Source of the DNA: Sphingobacterium siyangense
Lineage (GTDB): Bacteria > Bacteroidota > Bacteroidia > Sphingobacteriales > Sphingobacteriaceae
Direction of reading: 5' to 3'
Length of the DNA: 64,000 bases
NCBI RefSeq assembly: GCF_007830445.1
Contig: NZ_VLKR01000025.1
Coordinates: forward strand, 26,569-90,568
In this document: positions 1 to 8,685 of the stretch, piece by piece
How positions within the stretch are numbered: the first letter of the stretch is position 1
Layout of the letters: every line of letters starts with the position of its first letter
Program-made: the position numbers and the translations under genes
The notes under the pieces: model-generated
The model's database searches: none
Told to the model about the DNA's origin: nothing
What the model saw: only the letters and a program-made list of their open reading frames with translations

Positions 1-196
1 TTTCAACAACTTATATAGCTCGAGATCTAAACTAAGATTATATGTTACTGCACAGAATCCATTTATATTTACGAATTATAGTGGTTTCTCTCCTGAACTT
101 GCAGGCGACGGTAGTCCAAATTTAACTTCTGGTATTGAGCTTTCGGCTTATCCAACGACACGTAATTTCTTATTTGGACTTAACATGCAATTTTAA
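1..196 (+). CDS. SusC/RagA-family TonB-dependent receptor, C-terminal end (partial)
   Basis: Only the last 64 codons are inside the window, read from base 2 to the TAA at 194-196. The peptide ends FLFGLNMQF, the alternating, aromatic-terminated last beta-strand of a TonB-dependent outer-membrane barrel. The segment before it (NPFIFTNYSGFSPELAG) is the usual SusC C-terminal pattern. A SusD gene follows 20 bp later, the normal susC-susD arrangement. The protein would import glycan fragments across the outer membrane with its SusD lid. The downstream GH144- and GH3-type enzymes suggest a beta-glucan ligand, by inference. Confidence 0.85.
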   Translation, partial: FNNLYSSRSKLRLYVTAQNPFIFTNYSGFSPELAGDGSPNLTSGIELSAYPTTRNFLFGLNMQF

Positions 197-216
197 TCAC
201 CTTAGTTTTGAAGACA

Positions 217-1647
217 ATGAAAATTAACAAACTTTATATAGCAATTCTTCTTAGTGGGGGCATTGCATTGCAAGGCTGCAAAGACAACAACTTCTTAGAT
301 GTACCTTCTAAAGAATATGTTGAAGCCGAAGACAGTGAAGAAATCTACACACCCGAGCAATTTGTCAATGGTGTATATGGAATGTTTACGGACTGGGATT
401 ATTCTTTCTCTTACATTGGTATCACGGACATGCTTTCCGATAATGCGGATAAAGGTAGTTCAGCGACAGATGCCGGTGGTGATAAACTAAGTTTAGACGA
501 GTTGACTTACACTTCAACAACAGGTTCCTTTCTTTCCATGTGGACACGTTGGTATAAATCCATTGGGCGGGCTACGCAAGCTATTGCATACACGGAAAAA
601 TTTGGATTGACAGACGAAGCTTATAAAAACAGATTGATTGCCGAAGCCCGTTTTCTACGTGCATTGAACTACTTCTATCTTGTGCGTGGATGGGGCGATG
701 TTCCTATTCAAGAACGTGATTTAATAAAAAGAGAACCCGCAGCGGAGGTCTACGCTTATATTGAAGCTGATTTACAATTTGCTATAGACAATCTTCCAGT
801 CAAATCTGCTTATGCTGCAAAAGACTTAGGTAGAGCAACCAAAGGTGCTGCACAAGGATTAATGTCAAAAGTTTATTTGTATCAAAGCAAATGGCAACAA
901 GCTGCTGATATGGCGAAAACTGTCATCACATCTGGAGGATACAGTCTCGAACCGGATTACGCAACAATTTGGCGTTTAGCGGGGGAAAATGGCCCTGAAT
1001 CATTATTTGAATTTCAAGCAAGGGGTACCTCTATCGCACATGGTATCCAACAATATAGTCAAGTACAGGCACCTCGTGGAGGAGCGGTCAACTTAGGCTG
1101 GGGTTTTAATATCCCAAGTCAAAACTTATTGGATGCCTTCAATGCCGAAAAAGACAATATCCGTCGCGATGCCACGATTATTTTCAGAGGCGAAACCCTG
1201 TATGATGGCCGTCTTATTGACAATGGTGTAGAAAATCCAATGTACAATGAAAAAGCGTATTCCTCTGCAAATGGAGGTGCCGCTGATGGCGATAAAAACG
1301 TACGTTACCTCCGTCTGGGTGAAATTTATCTTATCCTGGCCGAAGCAGCTAATGAGGTTGGCAATAGCAGCGAAGCGCTAAACGCATTGAATATGGTACG
1401 GACACGTGTAAAATTAGCCAATGTAACGACAACCGACCAAGCACAGCTCCGCCAGTTGATCTGGAAAGAAAGACGCCTTGAATTAGCTTTTGAGCATGAC
1501 CGCTGGTTTGATTTAATTCGTACAAAACAGGGAAAAACTGCCATGGCAGCCAATGGAAAAACGTTCCAGGATAAAATGATGCTTTTTCCAATTCCGGAGA
1601 ATCAACGTATCCAAACGCCAGAAATGCCGCAAAATACCGGTTGGTAA
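217..1647 (+). CDS. SusD/RagB-family surface glycan-binding lipoprotein
   Basis: This is the surface lipoprotein partner of the SusC whose end lies just upstream; it captures oligosaccharides and caps the SusC barrel. The N-terminus has a short charged start, a hydrophobic stretch and a lipobox ending LQGC, so it should be lipidated on Cys. The body carries SusD hallmarks: an N-terminal TPR-like region with the RFLRALNYFYLVRGWGDVP stretch, and a C-terminal ERRLELAFEHDRWFDLIRT motif. The length of about 476 aa is normal. I chose ATG 217; an in-frame TTG at 208 is possible but less likely. The gene is followed by a strong hairpin before the glucanase gene. Confidence 0.9.
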   Translation: MKINKLYIAILLSGGIALQGCKDNNFLDVPSKEYVEAEDSEEIYTPEQFVNGVYGMFTDWDYSFSYIGITDMLSDNADKGSSATDAGGDKLSLDELTYTSTTGSFLSMWTRWYKSIGRATQAIAYTEKFGLTDEAYKNRLIAEARFLRALNYFYLVRGWGDVPIQERDLIKREPAAEVYAYIEADLQFAIDNLPVKSAYAAKDLGRATKGAAQGLMSKVYLYQSKWQQAADMAKTVITSGGYSLEPDYATIWRLAGENGPESLFEFQARGTSIAHGIQQYSQVQAPRGGAVNLGWGFNIPSQNLLDAFNAEKDNIRRDATIIFRGETLYDGRLIDNGVENPMYNEKAYSSANGGAADGDKNVRYLRLGEIYLILAEAANEVGNSSEALNALNMVRTRVKLANVTTTDQAQLRQLIWKERRLELAFEHDRWFDLIRTKQGKTAMAANGKTFQDKMMLFPIPENQRIQTPEMPQNTGW

Positions 1648-1667
1648 CTATATAAGTAAATAACTCC

Positions 1668-1700
1668 GTTCAAACGACCTATGGTCGTTTGAACATTTTT
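1668..1700 (+). terminator. Intrinsic terminator/attenuator between susD and the glucanase gene
   Basis: A perfect 12-bp stem (GTTCAAACGACC at 1668-1679 pairing with 1683-1694) with a 3-nt TAT loop is followed by a run of T. It lies inside the apparent operon, 20 bp after the susD stop. It probably lets the SusCD transcript be made in excess over the enzyme genes through partial termination. Confidence 0.75.
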
Positions 1701-1722
1701 TCAAGAATTAAACAACATATCC

Positions 1723-3108
1723 ATGAGAAAACGAATAGCATATCCAGCACTTAGCGGTATCGCTTTGGCGCTTATTCTCAGCAGTTCGTGCCAAAACGCT
1801 ACTAATAGCAGTCCAGACAGTCCCTCAAAGATTGATTCAACCGATGGAAGCAAAATCAATGAAGATTCGCTATTAACAACTATTCAGCAACATACATTTC
1901 AATATTTTTGGGAAGGTGCCGAACCTACTTCCGGTCTCGCCAGGGAACGTATCCATATGGATGGTGTTTACCCTCAAAATGACCGTAATGTCGTGACCAT
2001 AGGTGGTAGTGGCTTCGGGCTCATGGGTATGATTGTCGCCATGGAACGTGGGTTTATCAGTCAGGAACAAGGTGTTCAAAAGCTGGATCACATCATGGAT
2101 TATCTAGGCAAAATCGAACGGTTTAAAGGAGCCTGGGCACATTGGTACGATGGAGAACTGGGTACAGCGAAACCCTTTAGTGAAAAAGATAATGGCGGTG
2201 ACATCGTTGAAACTGCATTCTTAGCCCAAGGCCTAATCGCCATTCGGGAATATCTAAAAGACAAAGGTGATTCTGCCCAACTCGTTGCCCAAAAAGCAGA
2301 TAAACTATGGAAAGAAATCAATTGGAATCATTACACAAATGGACAAAATGTTATTTATTGGCATTGGAGTCCTAAATTTAACTTCCAGCAAAATCACCCC
2401 GTCAGAGGATACGATGAATGTCTGATTACCTATATTTTAGCAGCCTCCTCACCTACCTACCCTATTGCACCACAAGTGTATCATGAGGGCTGGGCAAGAT
2501 CTGGTGCAATTAAAAGCTCCGCTAAAAAATACGATATTCCGCTCGTGCTGAAGCACAATGCCAAAGAAGGTGAAGTGGGTCCGTTATTCTGGGAACATTA
2601 CTCCTATTTAGGATTGAGTCCCAAAGGATTAAAAGACCAATATGCAGATTATTGGGAAGCGACAAGCAACCATGCTAAGATAAATTTGGCTTATGCAGAT
2701 CTAAACCCAAAAGGTTATAAAGGTTACGGTTCGGATAAAGGCTGGGGCTGGACGGCCAGCTATTCCATTAACGGCTACGATGCACATCACCCAGACAACG
2801 ACCCTGGTGTGATCTCGCCTACAGCAGCTTTGTCTTCCATGCCCTACACCCCACATGAAAGCATTCAGTTTGCGCAATACCTAGACAAACAACTCGGCAA
2901 TAAAGTCTGGGGTAAATTTGGCTACTATGATGCCTACAGTGAAACGGCAAATTGGTATCCACAACGTTATCTAGCCATCGATCAGGGGCCTATTATTGTC
3001 ATGATCGAAAACTATAGAACAGGTAAAATCTGGGAGCTATTTATGCAGGCCCCAGAAATTCAACAAGGACTAAAGAAACTCGGTTTTACAAGTCCTTATT
3101 TAAAATAG
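1723..3108 (+). CDS. PF10091 'glucoamylase' family / GH144-like endo-beta-1,2-glucanase, lipoprotein
   Basis: The protein is about 461 aa with an N-terminal hydrophobic segment and lipobox (ILSSSC), so it is probably a lipoprotein at the periplasm or cell surface. The (alpha/alpha)6-barrel family is recognised from the TFQYFWEGAEPTSGLARER start of the domain, the GGSGFGLMGMIVAMERGF stretch, and the late GPIIVMIENYRTGKIW segment. PF10091 members were first called glucoamylases. The characterised Chitinophaga member founded GH144 and cleaves beta-1,2-glucan internally. The neighbours here, SusCD and a GH3 beta-glucosidase, match that context, so I infer an endo-beta-1,2-glucanase. Another beta-glucan is possible, since the substrate is not readable from the sequence alone. 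Confidence 0.75.
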   Translation: MRKRIAYPALSGIALALILSSSCQNATNSSPDSPSKIDSTDGSKINEDSLLTTIQQHTFQYFWEGAEPTSGLARERIHMDGVYPQNDRNVVTIGGSGFGLMGMIVAMERGFISQEQGVQKLDHIMDYLGKIERFKGAWAHWYDGELGTAKPFSEKDNGGDIVETAFLAQGLIAIREYLKDKGDSAQLVAQKADKLWKEINWNHYTNGQNVIYWHWSPKFNFQQNHPVRGYDECLITYILAASSPTYPIAPQVYHEGWARSGAIKSSAKKYDIPLVLKHNAKEGEVGPLFWEHYSYLGLSPKGLKDQYADYWEATSNHAKINLAYADLNPKGYKGYGSDKGWGWTASYSINGYDAHHPDNDPGVISPTAALSSMPYTPHESIQFAQYLDKQLGNKVWGKFGYYDAYSETANWYPQRYLAIDQGPIIVMIENYRTGKIWELFMQAPEIQQGLKKLGFTSPYLK

Positions 3109-3272
3109 TGGTCTGTGGAATCATTTTCAATCCGTCACACGTTGAGAATGGTTCCTTCCACGAAAACAACAGGACATTCCATAAAAGAGCGTCAAGAGTC
3201 ATCTTGAGCGCTTTACATAAACTTACCATGTAGCGAGGAAAGCAAAATCCATGCGCACAAAAAAATAATACG

Positions 3273-5549
3273 ATGAAAAAAGTAGTAGGTACTTTCCTTC
3301 TTGCATTGATCGCCTGGCATACAAGTCCAGCGCAATCCAATCAGAAAATGGACACGTTCATTAATCAGCTTATGGCTAAGATGACTGTCGAGGAAAAGAT
3401 TGGACAACTTAATTTGGTCACCGGTGGTGAAGCGACGACCGGAACCACAGTATCCACGGGAGTAGAAGCGAAAATTAAAAATGGTCAAATCGGTGGGATT
3501 TTCAGCATGAGTACACCAGCGAAAATCCGCAAAACACAGGAAATAGCGATCAAGCAATCCCGGTTAAAAATACCCATCATCTTTGGGATGGATGTTATTC
3601 ACGGGTATCGTACGGTGTTCCCAATTCCTTTAGGTCTTGCCGCTACCTGGGACATGAACTTGATTCAACAATCTGCACGTATAGCAGCCGAAGAAGCGAC
3701 CGCCGATGGAATTAATTGGGCATTTTCGCCCATGGTAGATATCTCGCGCGATCCACGCTGGGGTCGTATTTCCGAAGGTGCAGGTGAAGATACCTATCTA
3801 AGCTCTCGGGTAGCCGAAGCCATCGTCCATGGCTTCCAGGGGGATAACCTGGCAGCACACAACACCATGATGGCCTGTGTTAAACATTTCGCCTTATATG
3901 GTGCCGCTGAAGGTGGCCGTGACTACAATAGCACAGATATGAGCCTCCACCGCATGTACAATGAATATTTACCGCCTTACAAAGCGGCATTAGATGCTGG
4001 AGCGGGAAGTATTATGACTTCTTTTAATGATATCAATGGAGTCCCTGCCTCGGCAAACAAATGGTTAATGACTGATGTCTTACGCAAGCAATGGGGCTTT
4101 AAAGGATTGGTCGTAACCGATTATACTGCTGTAAACGAATTAACAGCACACGGTCTTGGTGATCTCCAGCAGGTCTCTGCTTTAAGCCTGAATGCTGGCG
4201 TTGATATGGATATGGTCGGTGAAGGATTTCTGACGACGCTAAAAAAATCTTTGGATGCTGGAAAAGTCAAAATTGCAGATATTGACAGGGCTTGCCGTTT
4301 TGTTTTGGAGGCAAAGTATAAATTAGGCTTATTTGACGATCCTTATCGCTATTGTGACGAAAAACGTGCAAAAACTGTGATCGGATCGGCTGCCAATCAT
4401 GCCAAAGCCCGGGAAATTGCAGCAAAGTCATTTGTTTTGTTGAAAAACGAAAACCAAGTGCTTCCATTAAAAAAAACAGGAACAGTTGCTGTCATTGGCC
4501 CATTAGCCAATTCAGGTCCAAATATGCCCGGAACCTGGAGTGTCAGTGCTGAATTGGACAAAACAGCCTCTTTAGTTGAGGGAATGAAGGCCGTGTTAGG
4601 CAACAAAGTAAATATTCTCACCCATCTCGGAAGTAATCTGTTGGAGGATCCGATTTACCAAAACCACGCAACCATGTTCGGCCGTACCATCGCACGCGAT
4701 TCCCGAAAAGAAGAAGAGATCATTGCTGATGCCCTGAAAGTTGCCCAACAATCCGACGTCGTTGTGGCCGCACTTGGTGAAGCGTCTGAAATGTCAGGTG
4801 AAAGCTCCAGTCGCTCAGAACTGGATATTCCGAAAAATCAACAAAATCTGTTAAAAGCACTATTAGCAACAGGAAAACCAGTTGTACTGGTATTGTTTAC
4901 AGGTAGGCCGCTAACGCTCACCTGGGAAGATGCTCACGTACCCGCAATATTAAACGTTTGGTTTGGCGGAACGGAAACAGGAAAAGCAGTAGCCGATGTT
5001 TTATTTGGGGATGTCGTTCCTTCAGGAAAGATTACGGCCACTTTCCCACGCAATGTTGGTCAGATTCCGATCTATTATGCACACAAAAATACCGGCAGAC
5101 CTTATGGAAACTCGGGTGATTTTGAAAAATTCAAATCAAATTACCTGGATGTAAGCAATTCCCCGCTCTACCCTTTTGGTTACGGATTAAGTTATACAAC
5201 TTTTACCTATAGTGACATCCGTCTTGACCGCAACACAATCGACGATAAAGGTACTCTTCAAGCAAGTATCGACATCAGTAATACCGGAAATTATGATGCG
5301 GAAGAAACGGTGCAACTCTATATCCAGGACTTAGTTGGCTCTGTCACTCGTCCCGTAAAAGAATTAAAAGGGTTTCAAAAAATATTCCTCAAAAAAGGAG
5401 AACAAAAAACCGTAAACTTTAACATCAAAGTAGACGATCTTAAATTCTTCGACAACAACCTCAATTATGTTGCCGAACCAGGGAATTTCAAAGTCTATAT
5501 TGGTCCGAACAGTCGCAATGTAAAAGAAAAAGAATTTGAATTGCTTTAA
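3273..5549 (+). CDS. bglX: GH3 beta-glucosidase (BglX-like), secreted
   Basis: This 758-aa exo-acting beta-glucosidase has a signal peptide ending near residue 20 (SPAQS), so it should be periplasmic. The GH3 N-terminal barrel carries the FGMDVIHGYRTVFP motif and the nucleophile loop VVTDYTA, with Asp283 as predicted nucleophile. A GH3 C-terminal domain (about 390-610) and a fibronectin III-like domain (about 670-750, ending NVKEKEFELL) follow. It lies 164 bp after the GH144-like gene and is the last gene of the locus before a strong terminator. It should release glucose from the oligosaccharides made by the endoglucanase. Related Bacteroides enzymes act on beta-1,2-gluco-oligosaccharides, but linkage specificity here is inferred. 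Confidence 0.9.
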   Translation: MKKVVGTFLLALIAWHTSPAQSNQKMDTFINQLMAKMTVEEKIGQLNLVTGGEATTGTTVSTGVEAKIKNGQIGGIFSMSTPAKIRKTQEIAIKQSRLKIPIIFGMDVIHGYRTVFPIPLGLAATWDMNLIQQSARIAAEEATADGINWAFSPMVDISRDPRWGRISEGAGEDTYLSSRVAEAIVHGFQGDNLAAHNTMMACVKHFALYGAAEGGRDYNSTDMSLHRMYNEYLPPYKAALDAGAGSIMTSFNDINGVPASANKWLMTDVLRKQWGFKGLVVTDYTAVNELTAHGLGDLQQVSALSLNAGVDMDMVGEGFLTTLKKSLDAGKVKIADIDRACRFVLEAKYKLGLFDDPYRYCDEKRAKTVIGSAANHAKAREIAAKSFVLLKNENQVLPLKKTGTVAVIGPLANSGPNMPGTWSVSAELDKTASLVEGMKAVLGNKVNILTHLGSNLLEDPIYQNHATMFGRTIARDSRKEEEIIADALKVAQQSDVVVAALGEASEMSGESSSRSELDIPKNQQNLLKALLATGKPVVLVLFTGRPLTLTWEDAHVPAILNVWFGGTETGKAVADVLFGDVVPSGKITATFPRNVGQIPIYYAHKNTGRPYGNSGDFEKFKSNYLDVSNSPLYPFGYGLSYTTFTYSDIRLDRNTIDDKGTLQASIDISNTGNYDAEETVQLYIQDLVGSVTRPVKELKGFQKIFLKKGEQKTVNFNIKVDDLKFFDNNLNYVAEPGNFKVYIGPNSRNVKEKEFELL

Positions 5550-5570
5550 ATCTATTGCAACTGTATAAAA

Positions 5571-5607
5571 AACAAGGCGGACCTTAGGAAATAAGGTCCG
5601 CCTTGTT
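5571..5607. terminator. Bidirectional terminator between convergent GH3 and sulfatase genes
   Basis: A perfect 16-bp inverted repeat (5571-5586 and 5592-5607, core GGCGGACCTTA) has a 5-nt loop and A/T at both ends. It sits between the GH3 stop and the stop of the convergent sulfatase gene, so it can end both transcripts. Confidence 0.85.
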
Positions 5608-5632
5608 TATGTTAGGCTGTCGTTACGCCTAC

Positions 5633-6997
5633 CTATTTCATATTCCCATCAAAGCTTTCAAACAATACGCGCAATTCCGCCGCTTTTTCTGGATAATCCT
5701 TTAAAATATTTGTTCTTTCGCTCGGATCCCAGGCAATGTTATGTAATTCTTCAATAGCATCATAGGGTTTGCCCGAAATCTGATTGACTCCGCCTGCTAC
5801 CCGCCGATACTTCCAGTCACCTGACCGAACAGCCTCAACATGTCCATAATTCACTAAAAATATCGGTCTGTGTGCTGTTTTTAAATCTTCCGATTTCCCA
5901 TTCAACAAAGAATCGATCGCTTGGCCATCAATGGATTTCTTCGGCAAGGATGCACCAGTCCATTTGGCTATCGTAGGCAATACATCCAAGTTGCTAATTG
6001 CCTGCCGAATAACTTTTCCTTCTTGTGCATAGCCTTTGCCATAAACAATGAAAGGCACACGAACACCACCTTCTGTTGTTTCGGCTTTCGAACCTTTGAA
6101 GACTCCAGCAGTACCCACATGCCAATTTTTTGTGGCATGATCATCAGACATCCGCGATGGATAGGATATCCAGGGACCATTGTCACTTGAAAAAATCAAA
6201 ATGGTATTATCGGCAAGGCCTTTTCGTTCAACCGTTTTCCAGAGCTCCGAAAAATTATGATCTAACTCCTGCATCACCGCACCAAGTGGGCCTGCATTTT
6301 GCTGATCTGCAAATCGGTTCTTTTTGTTGGCAAATGCCAAAGGAAGATGCGGGAAATTATGCGCATAGTATAAAAAGAATGGATGATCTTTATCTTGGTC
6401 TTCTATGAACTTCACTGTTTCTTTGTGATAAAGTGCGCTCAGGTCCGAATCATCGGGCGCAACGACTTCAGGTTTCCGATTCCTAAAGATCTTAATGACA
6501 GAGTCTGTTTTTACATAAGGATCGCGATAATCATGGCTATACAGCATGCCATAAAAAGAATCGAAGCCTTGTTGATTAGGATGATGGTAAGTCTGTTTAT
6601 CCCCTAAATGCCATTTCCCGATTAACGCAGTTCTATAGCCTACCTTTTTTAATAATTCGGCAATCGTTTCCTCATCGTCAGGCAAGCCTAAATTTGACCC
6701 TGGACCGATCGGTGCGGGAAGATTATAACGGGAAGCATATCTTCCGGTTAATAAAGACGCTCTTGACGGTGTACAGGAGGGCGTAGAAACCATAAAGTTT
6801 GTTGCTCTCACGCCCTTACTGGCGATCGAGTCCAAAAAAGGGGTTGAGATATTCGGACTTCCATAACAACCAATGTCGCTATAACCAAGATCATCGGTCA
6901 GAATCAAGATAATATTAGGCTTTTTTTGCTGGGCATTGGCAAAAGCCACCAGTAAAAATAAAGCCATAGAGGTCATAAGTTTAGTGTATCGCATCAT
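5633..6997 (-). CDS. S1-family sulfatase (arylsulfatase type), secreted
   Basis: The 454-aa formylglycine-dependent sulfatase hydrolyses sulfate esters. A signal peptide ends at about residue 22 (FANAQ). The metal-site start ILTDDLGYSDIGCYG is present, as is the modification motif C75-T-P-S-R with the following LLTGR, so Cys75 should be matured to formylglycine. The GKWHLG motif is also present. I chose ATG 6997; the frame extends to a GTG at 7027, but that would put polar residues before the signal peptide. It lies 43 bp after a SusD gene in a sulfatase-SusD-SusC locus, so a sulfated glycan or sulfate ester taken up by the SusCD pair is the likely substrate. The exact S1 subfamily cannot be assigned by eye. 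Confidence 0.9.
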   Translation of the reverse strand: MMRYTKLMTSMALFLLVAFANAQQKKPNIILILTDDLGYSDIGCYGSPNISTPFLDSIASKGVRATNFMVSTPSCTPSRASLLTGRYASRYNLPAPIGPGSNLGLPDDEETIAELLKKVGYRTALIGKWHLGDKQTYHHPNQQGFDSFYGMLYSHDYRDPYVKTDSVIKIFRNRKPEVVAPDDSDLSALYHKETVKFIEDQDKDHPFFLYYAHNFPHLPLAFANKKNRFADQQNAGPLGAVMQELDHNFSELWKTVERKGLADNTILIFSSDNGPWISYPSRMSDDHATKNWHVGTAGVFKGSKAETTEGGVRVPFIVYGKGYAQEGKVIRQAISNLDVLPTIAKWTGASLPKKSIDGQAIDSLLNGKSEDLKTAHRPIFLVNYGHVEAVRSGDWKYRRVAGGVNQISGKPYDAIEELHNIAWDPSERTNILKDYPEKAAELRVLFESFDGNMK

Positions 6998-7040
6998 ATT
7001 TGTATGAGTTAATTGGAATCGTGTCACAAGATAACAATTT

Positions 7041-8651
7041 TTACCAATTTGGATTCTGTTTTAGATTCGGATTGAGGTTAATTTCCCGTTGTGGGATGGG
7101 CCAGAGATAATGCTTTTTCGCATCAAAAACACGGCTTTCGGAGGCTGCTTCAACGACAACTGCCTCTCCGTTATTATTTTGATAGGTGATGCCATACACT
7201 TTACCAGGAACTACCTTTTCAGCAGTTTTCCATCGTCTTATATCCGCGAGATGCAATCCCTCAAATGCCAGTTCCACCGTACGCTCGCGACGAACCAACT
7301 GGCGAAGTTGTTCCTGATTTACTTGATTACTTATTATTGGAAGTTTTACATCAGTGCGCGAATTTCTAATTTGGTTAATGGCATCGTAAACACTGCCATC
7401 AATTTCGCCGAGCTCAATCTTTGCTTCCGCATAGGTCAATAATATTTCGGCATAACGCAGTAGCATGATATTCAACCCACTTTTTGAGGGGTTTGCCAAA
7501 TCTTTTTTATCGATATATTTCTTTATATTGAAACCTGTTGTGGAAGCAATATAAGTACTCCCCACAGCATCAGCAGTCCCACTATTGGGTGCAGGATGAA
7601 AAATAGCGCCATTGGGAAGCGGATCGCCATCCAAAAAAATTGAAAAAGCAAGCCGCGGGTCGCGATTTTTAGAGGGATTTTTGGGATCATAACCACTATT
7701 GGTATCCGTAATAACCAACCCACTTGAAGTCTCGTAACTATCTGTCAAGGCTTTGGTAGGCACATAGGTACTCTGCCCATTTTGCTGGCTATAGGGGGCT
7801 AAGAGGTTAAAAACACTTTGTGTGTATATATTTTCCAGAAATTGCTTATCCAACAGCACCTCTTTGTTATTTTCAGCCGCATACGTAAAGAGATTTGCAT
7901 ACAGGGGGTAAAGCTCGAATCGTTTGCTATCGATAATCGTTTTTGCGGCTTTTGCTGCTGCTTCAAATCGCCCTGCGTATAAATCTGACCGTGCTTTCAG
8001 GCCCAATGCGGCCCAACGGGTTATGCGCCCCACATCGTTACTGGAGTAGCTTTCAGGCAAACTTGCCGCAGCCAGTTCCAATTCGGTGTCAATAAAATCG
8101 TAAATTTCTTTAAGGTCGGCGCGTTGTACCGCCCTTCCCTCTTCCAAGGTCAGCGGCGCTTTTACCAAAGGTACCCCGCCAAATAAATAGGCCAATTTGA
8201 TATATTGATAGGCTCTTAACACACGAGCCTCGCCGATAAATCTGGCGATTAGTGCTTCATCCCGGCTGCCCTCGATTTTACCAACATTCGCCAAAAAGTA
8301 ATTGGCCGCACCGATTCCTTTATAGGCACTACTCCAGGTATTGTACAATCGGGAGCTTGAAGCGTCATAAGTACCAAGCTCGATATACGCATCCACAGCG
8401 AAAGGCTGATTGACATGCGCTATGTCCGTCAATGCATCTGAATAGAAGATTTCCGCTCCATCAAGATCATTGTAGAGCGCATTTACAGCAAGCTCCGCAT
8501 CGGCTTGGCTTTTCCAAAATATATTCTCCGACAGACGATCAGTTGGTACGGCATCCAACAGATTCTTATCACAGCCCATCAGCATAAGCGAAAACAGTCC
8601 GAAACTGAAAATCCAGTTTCCTTTTTGACATAGATATTTGTAAAAATTCAT
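7041..8651 (-). CDS. SusD/RagB-family surface glycan-binding lipoprotein
   Basis: This is a 536-aa SusD homologue. The N-terminus has a hydrophobic segment and lipobox LMGC, followed by the usual KNLLDAVPTDRLSENIFWKS start. Mid-region RVLRAYQYIKLAYLFGGVP and the C-terminal RRERTVELAFEGLHLADIRRW are family signatures, and the end YLWPIPQREINLNPNLKQNP is typical. It lies 34 bp after the frameshifted susC and 43 bp before the sulfatase. If the SusC is truly dead, this protein would have lost its own transporter partner. Confidence 0.92.
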   Translation of the reverse strand: MNFYKYLCQKGNWIFSFGLFSLMLMGCDKNLLDAVPTDRLSENIFWKSQADAELAVNALYNDLDGAEIFYSDALTDIAHVNQPFAVDAYIELGTYDASSSRLYNTWSSAYKGIGAANYFLANVGKIEGSRDEALIARFIGEARVLRAYQYIKLAYLFGGVPLVKAPLTLEEGRAVQRADLKEIYDFIDTELELAAASLPESYSSNDVGRITRWAALGLKARSDLYAGRFEAAAKAAKTIIDSKRFELYPLYANLFTYAAENNKEVLLDKQFLENIYTQSVFNLLAPYSQQNGQSTYVPTKALTDSYETSSGLVITDTNSGYDPKNPSKNRDPRLAFSIFLDGDPLPNGAIFHPAPNSGTADAVGSTYIASTTGFNIKKYIDKKDLANPSKSGLNIMLLRYAEILLTYAEAKIELGEIDGSVYDAINQIRNSRTDVKLPIISNQVNQEQLRQLVRRERTVELAFEGLHLADIRRWKTAEKVVPGKVYGITYQNNNGEAVVVEAASESRVFDAKKHYLWPIPQREINLNPNLKQNPNW

Positions 8652-8685
8652 GAGTCCTCAATTAAATAGTATAGTAACAATCACC

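Noticed and set aside
3213..3557. 114-aa minus-strand ORF over the GH3 start
   Set aside because: It overlaps the GH3 signal peptide and N-terminal domain; no family features.
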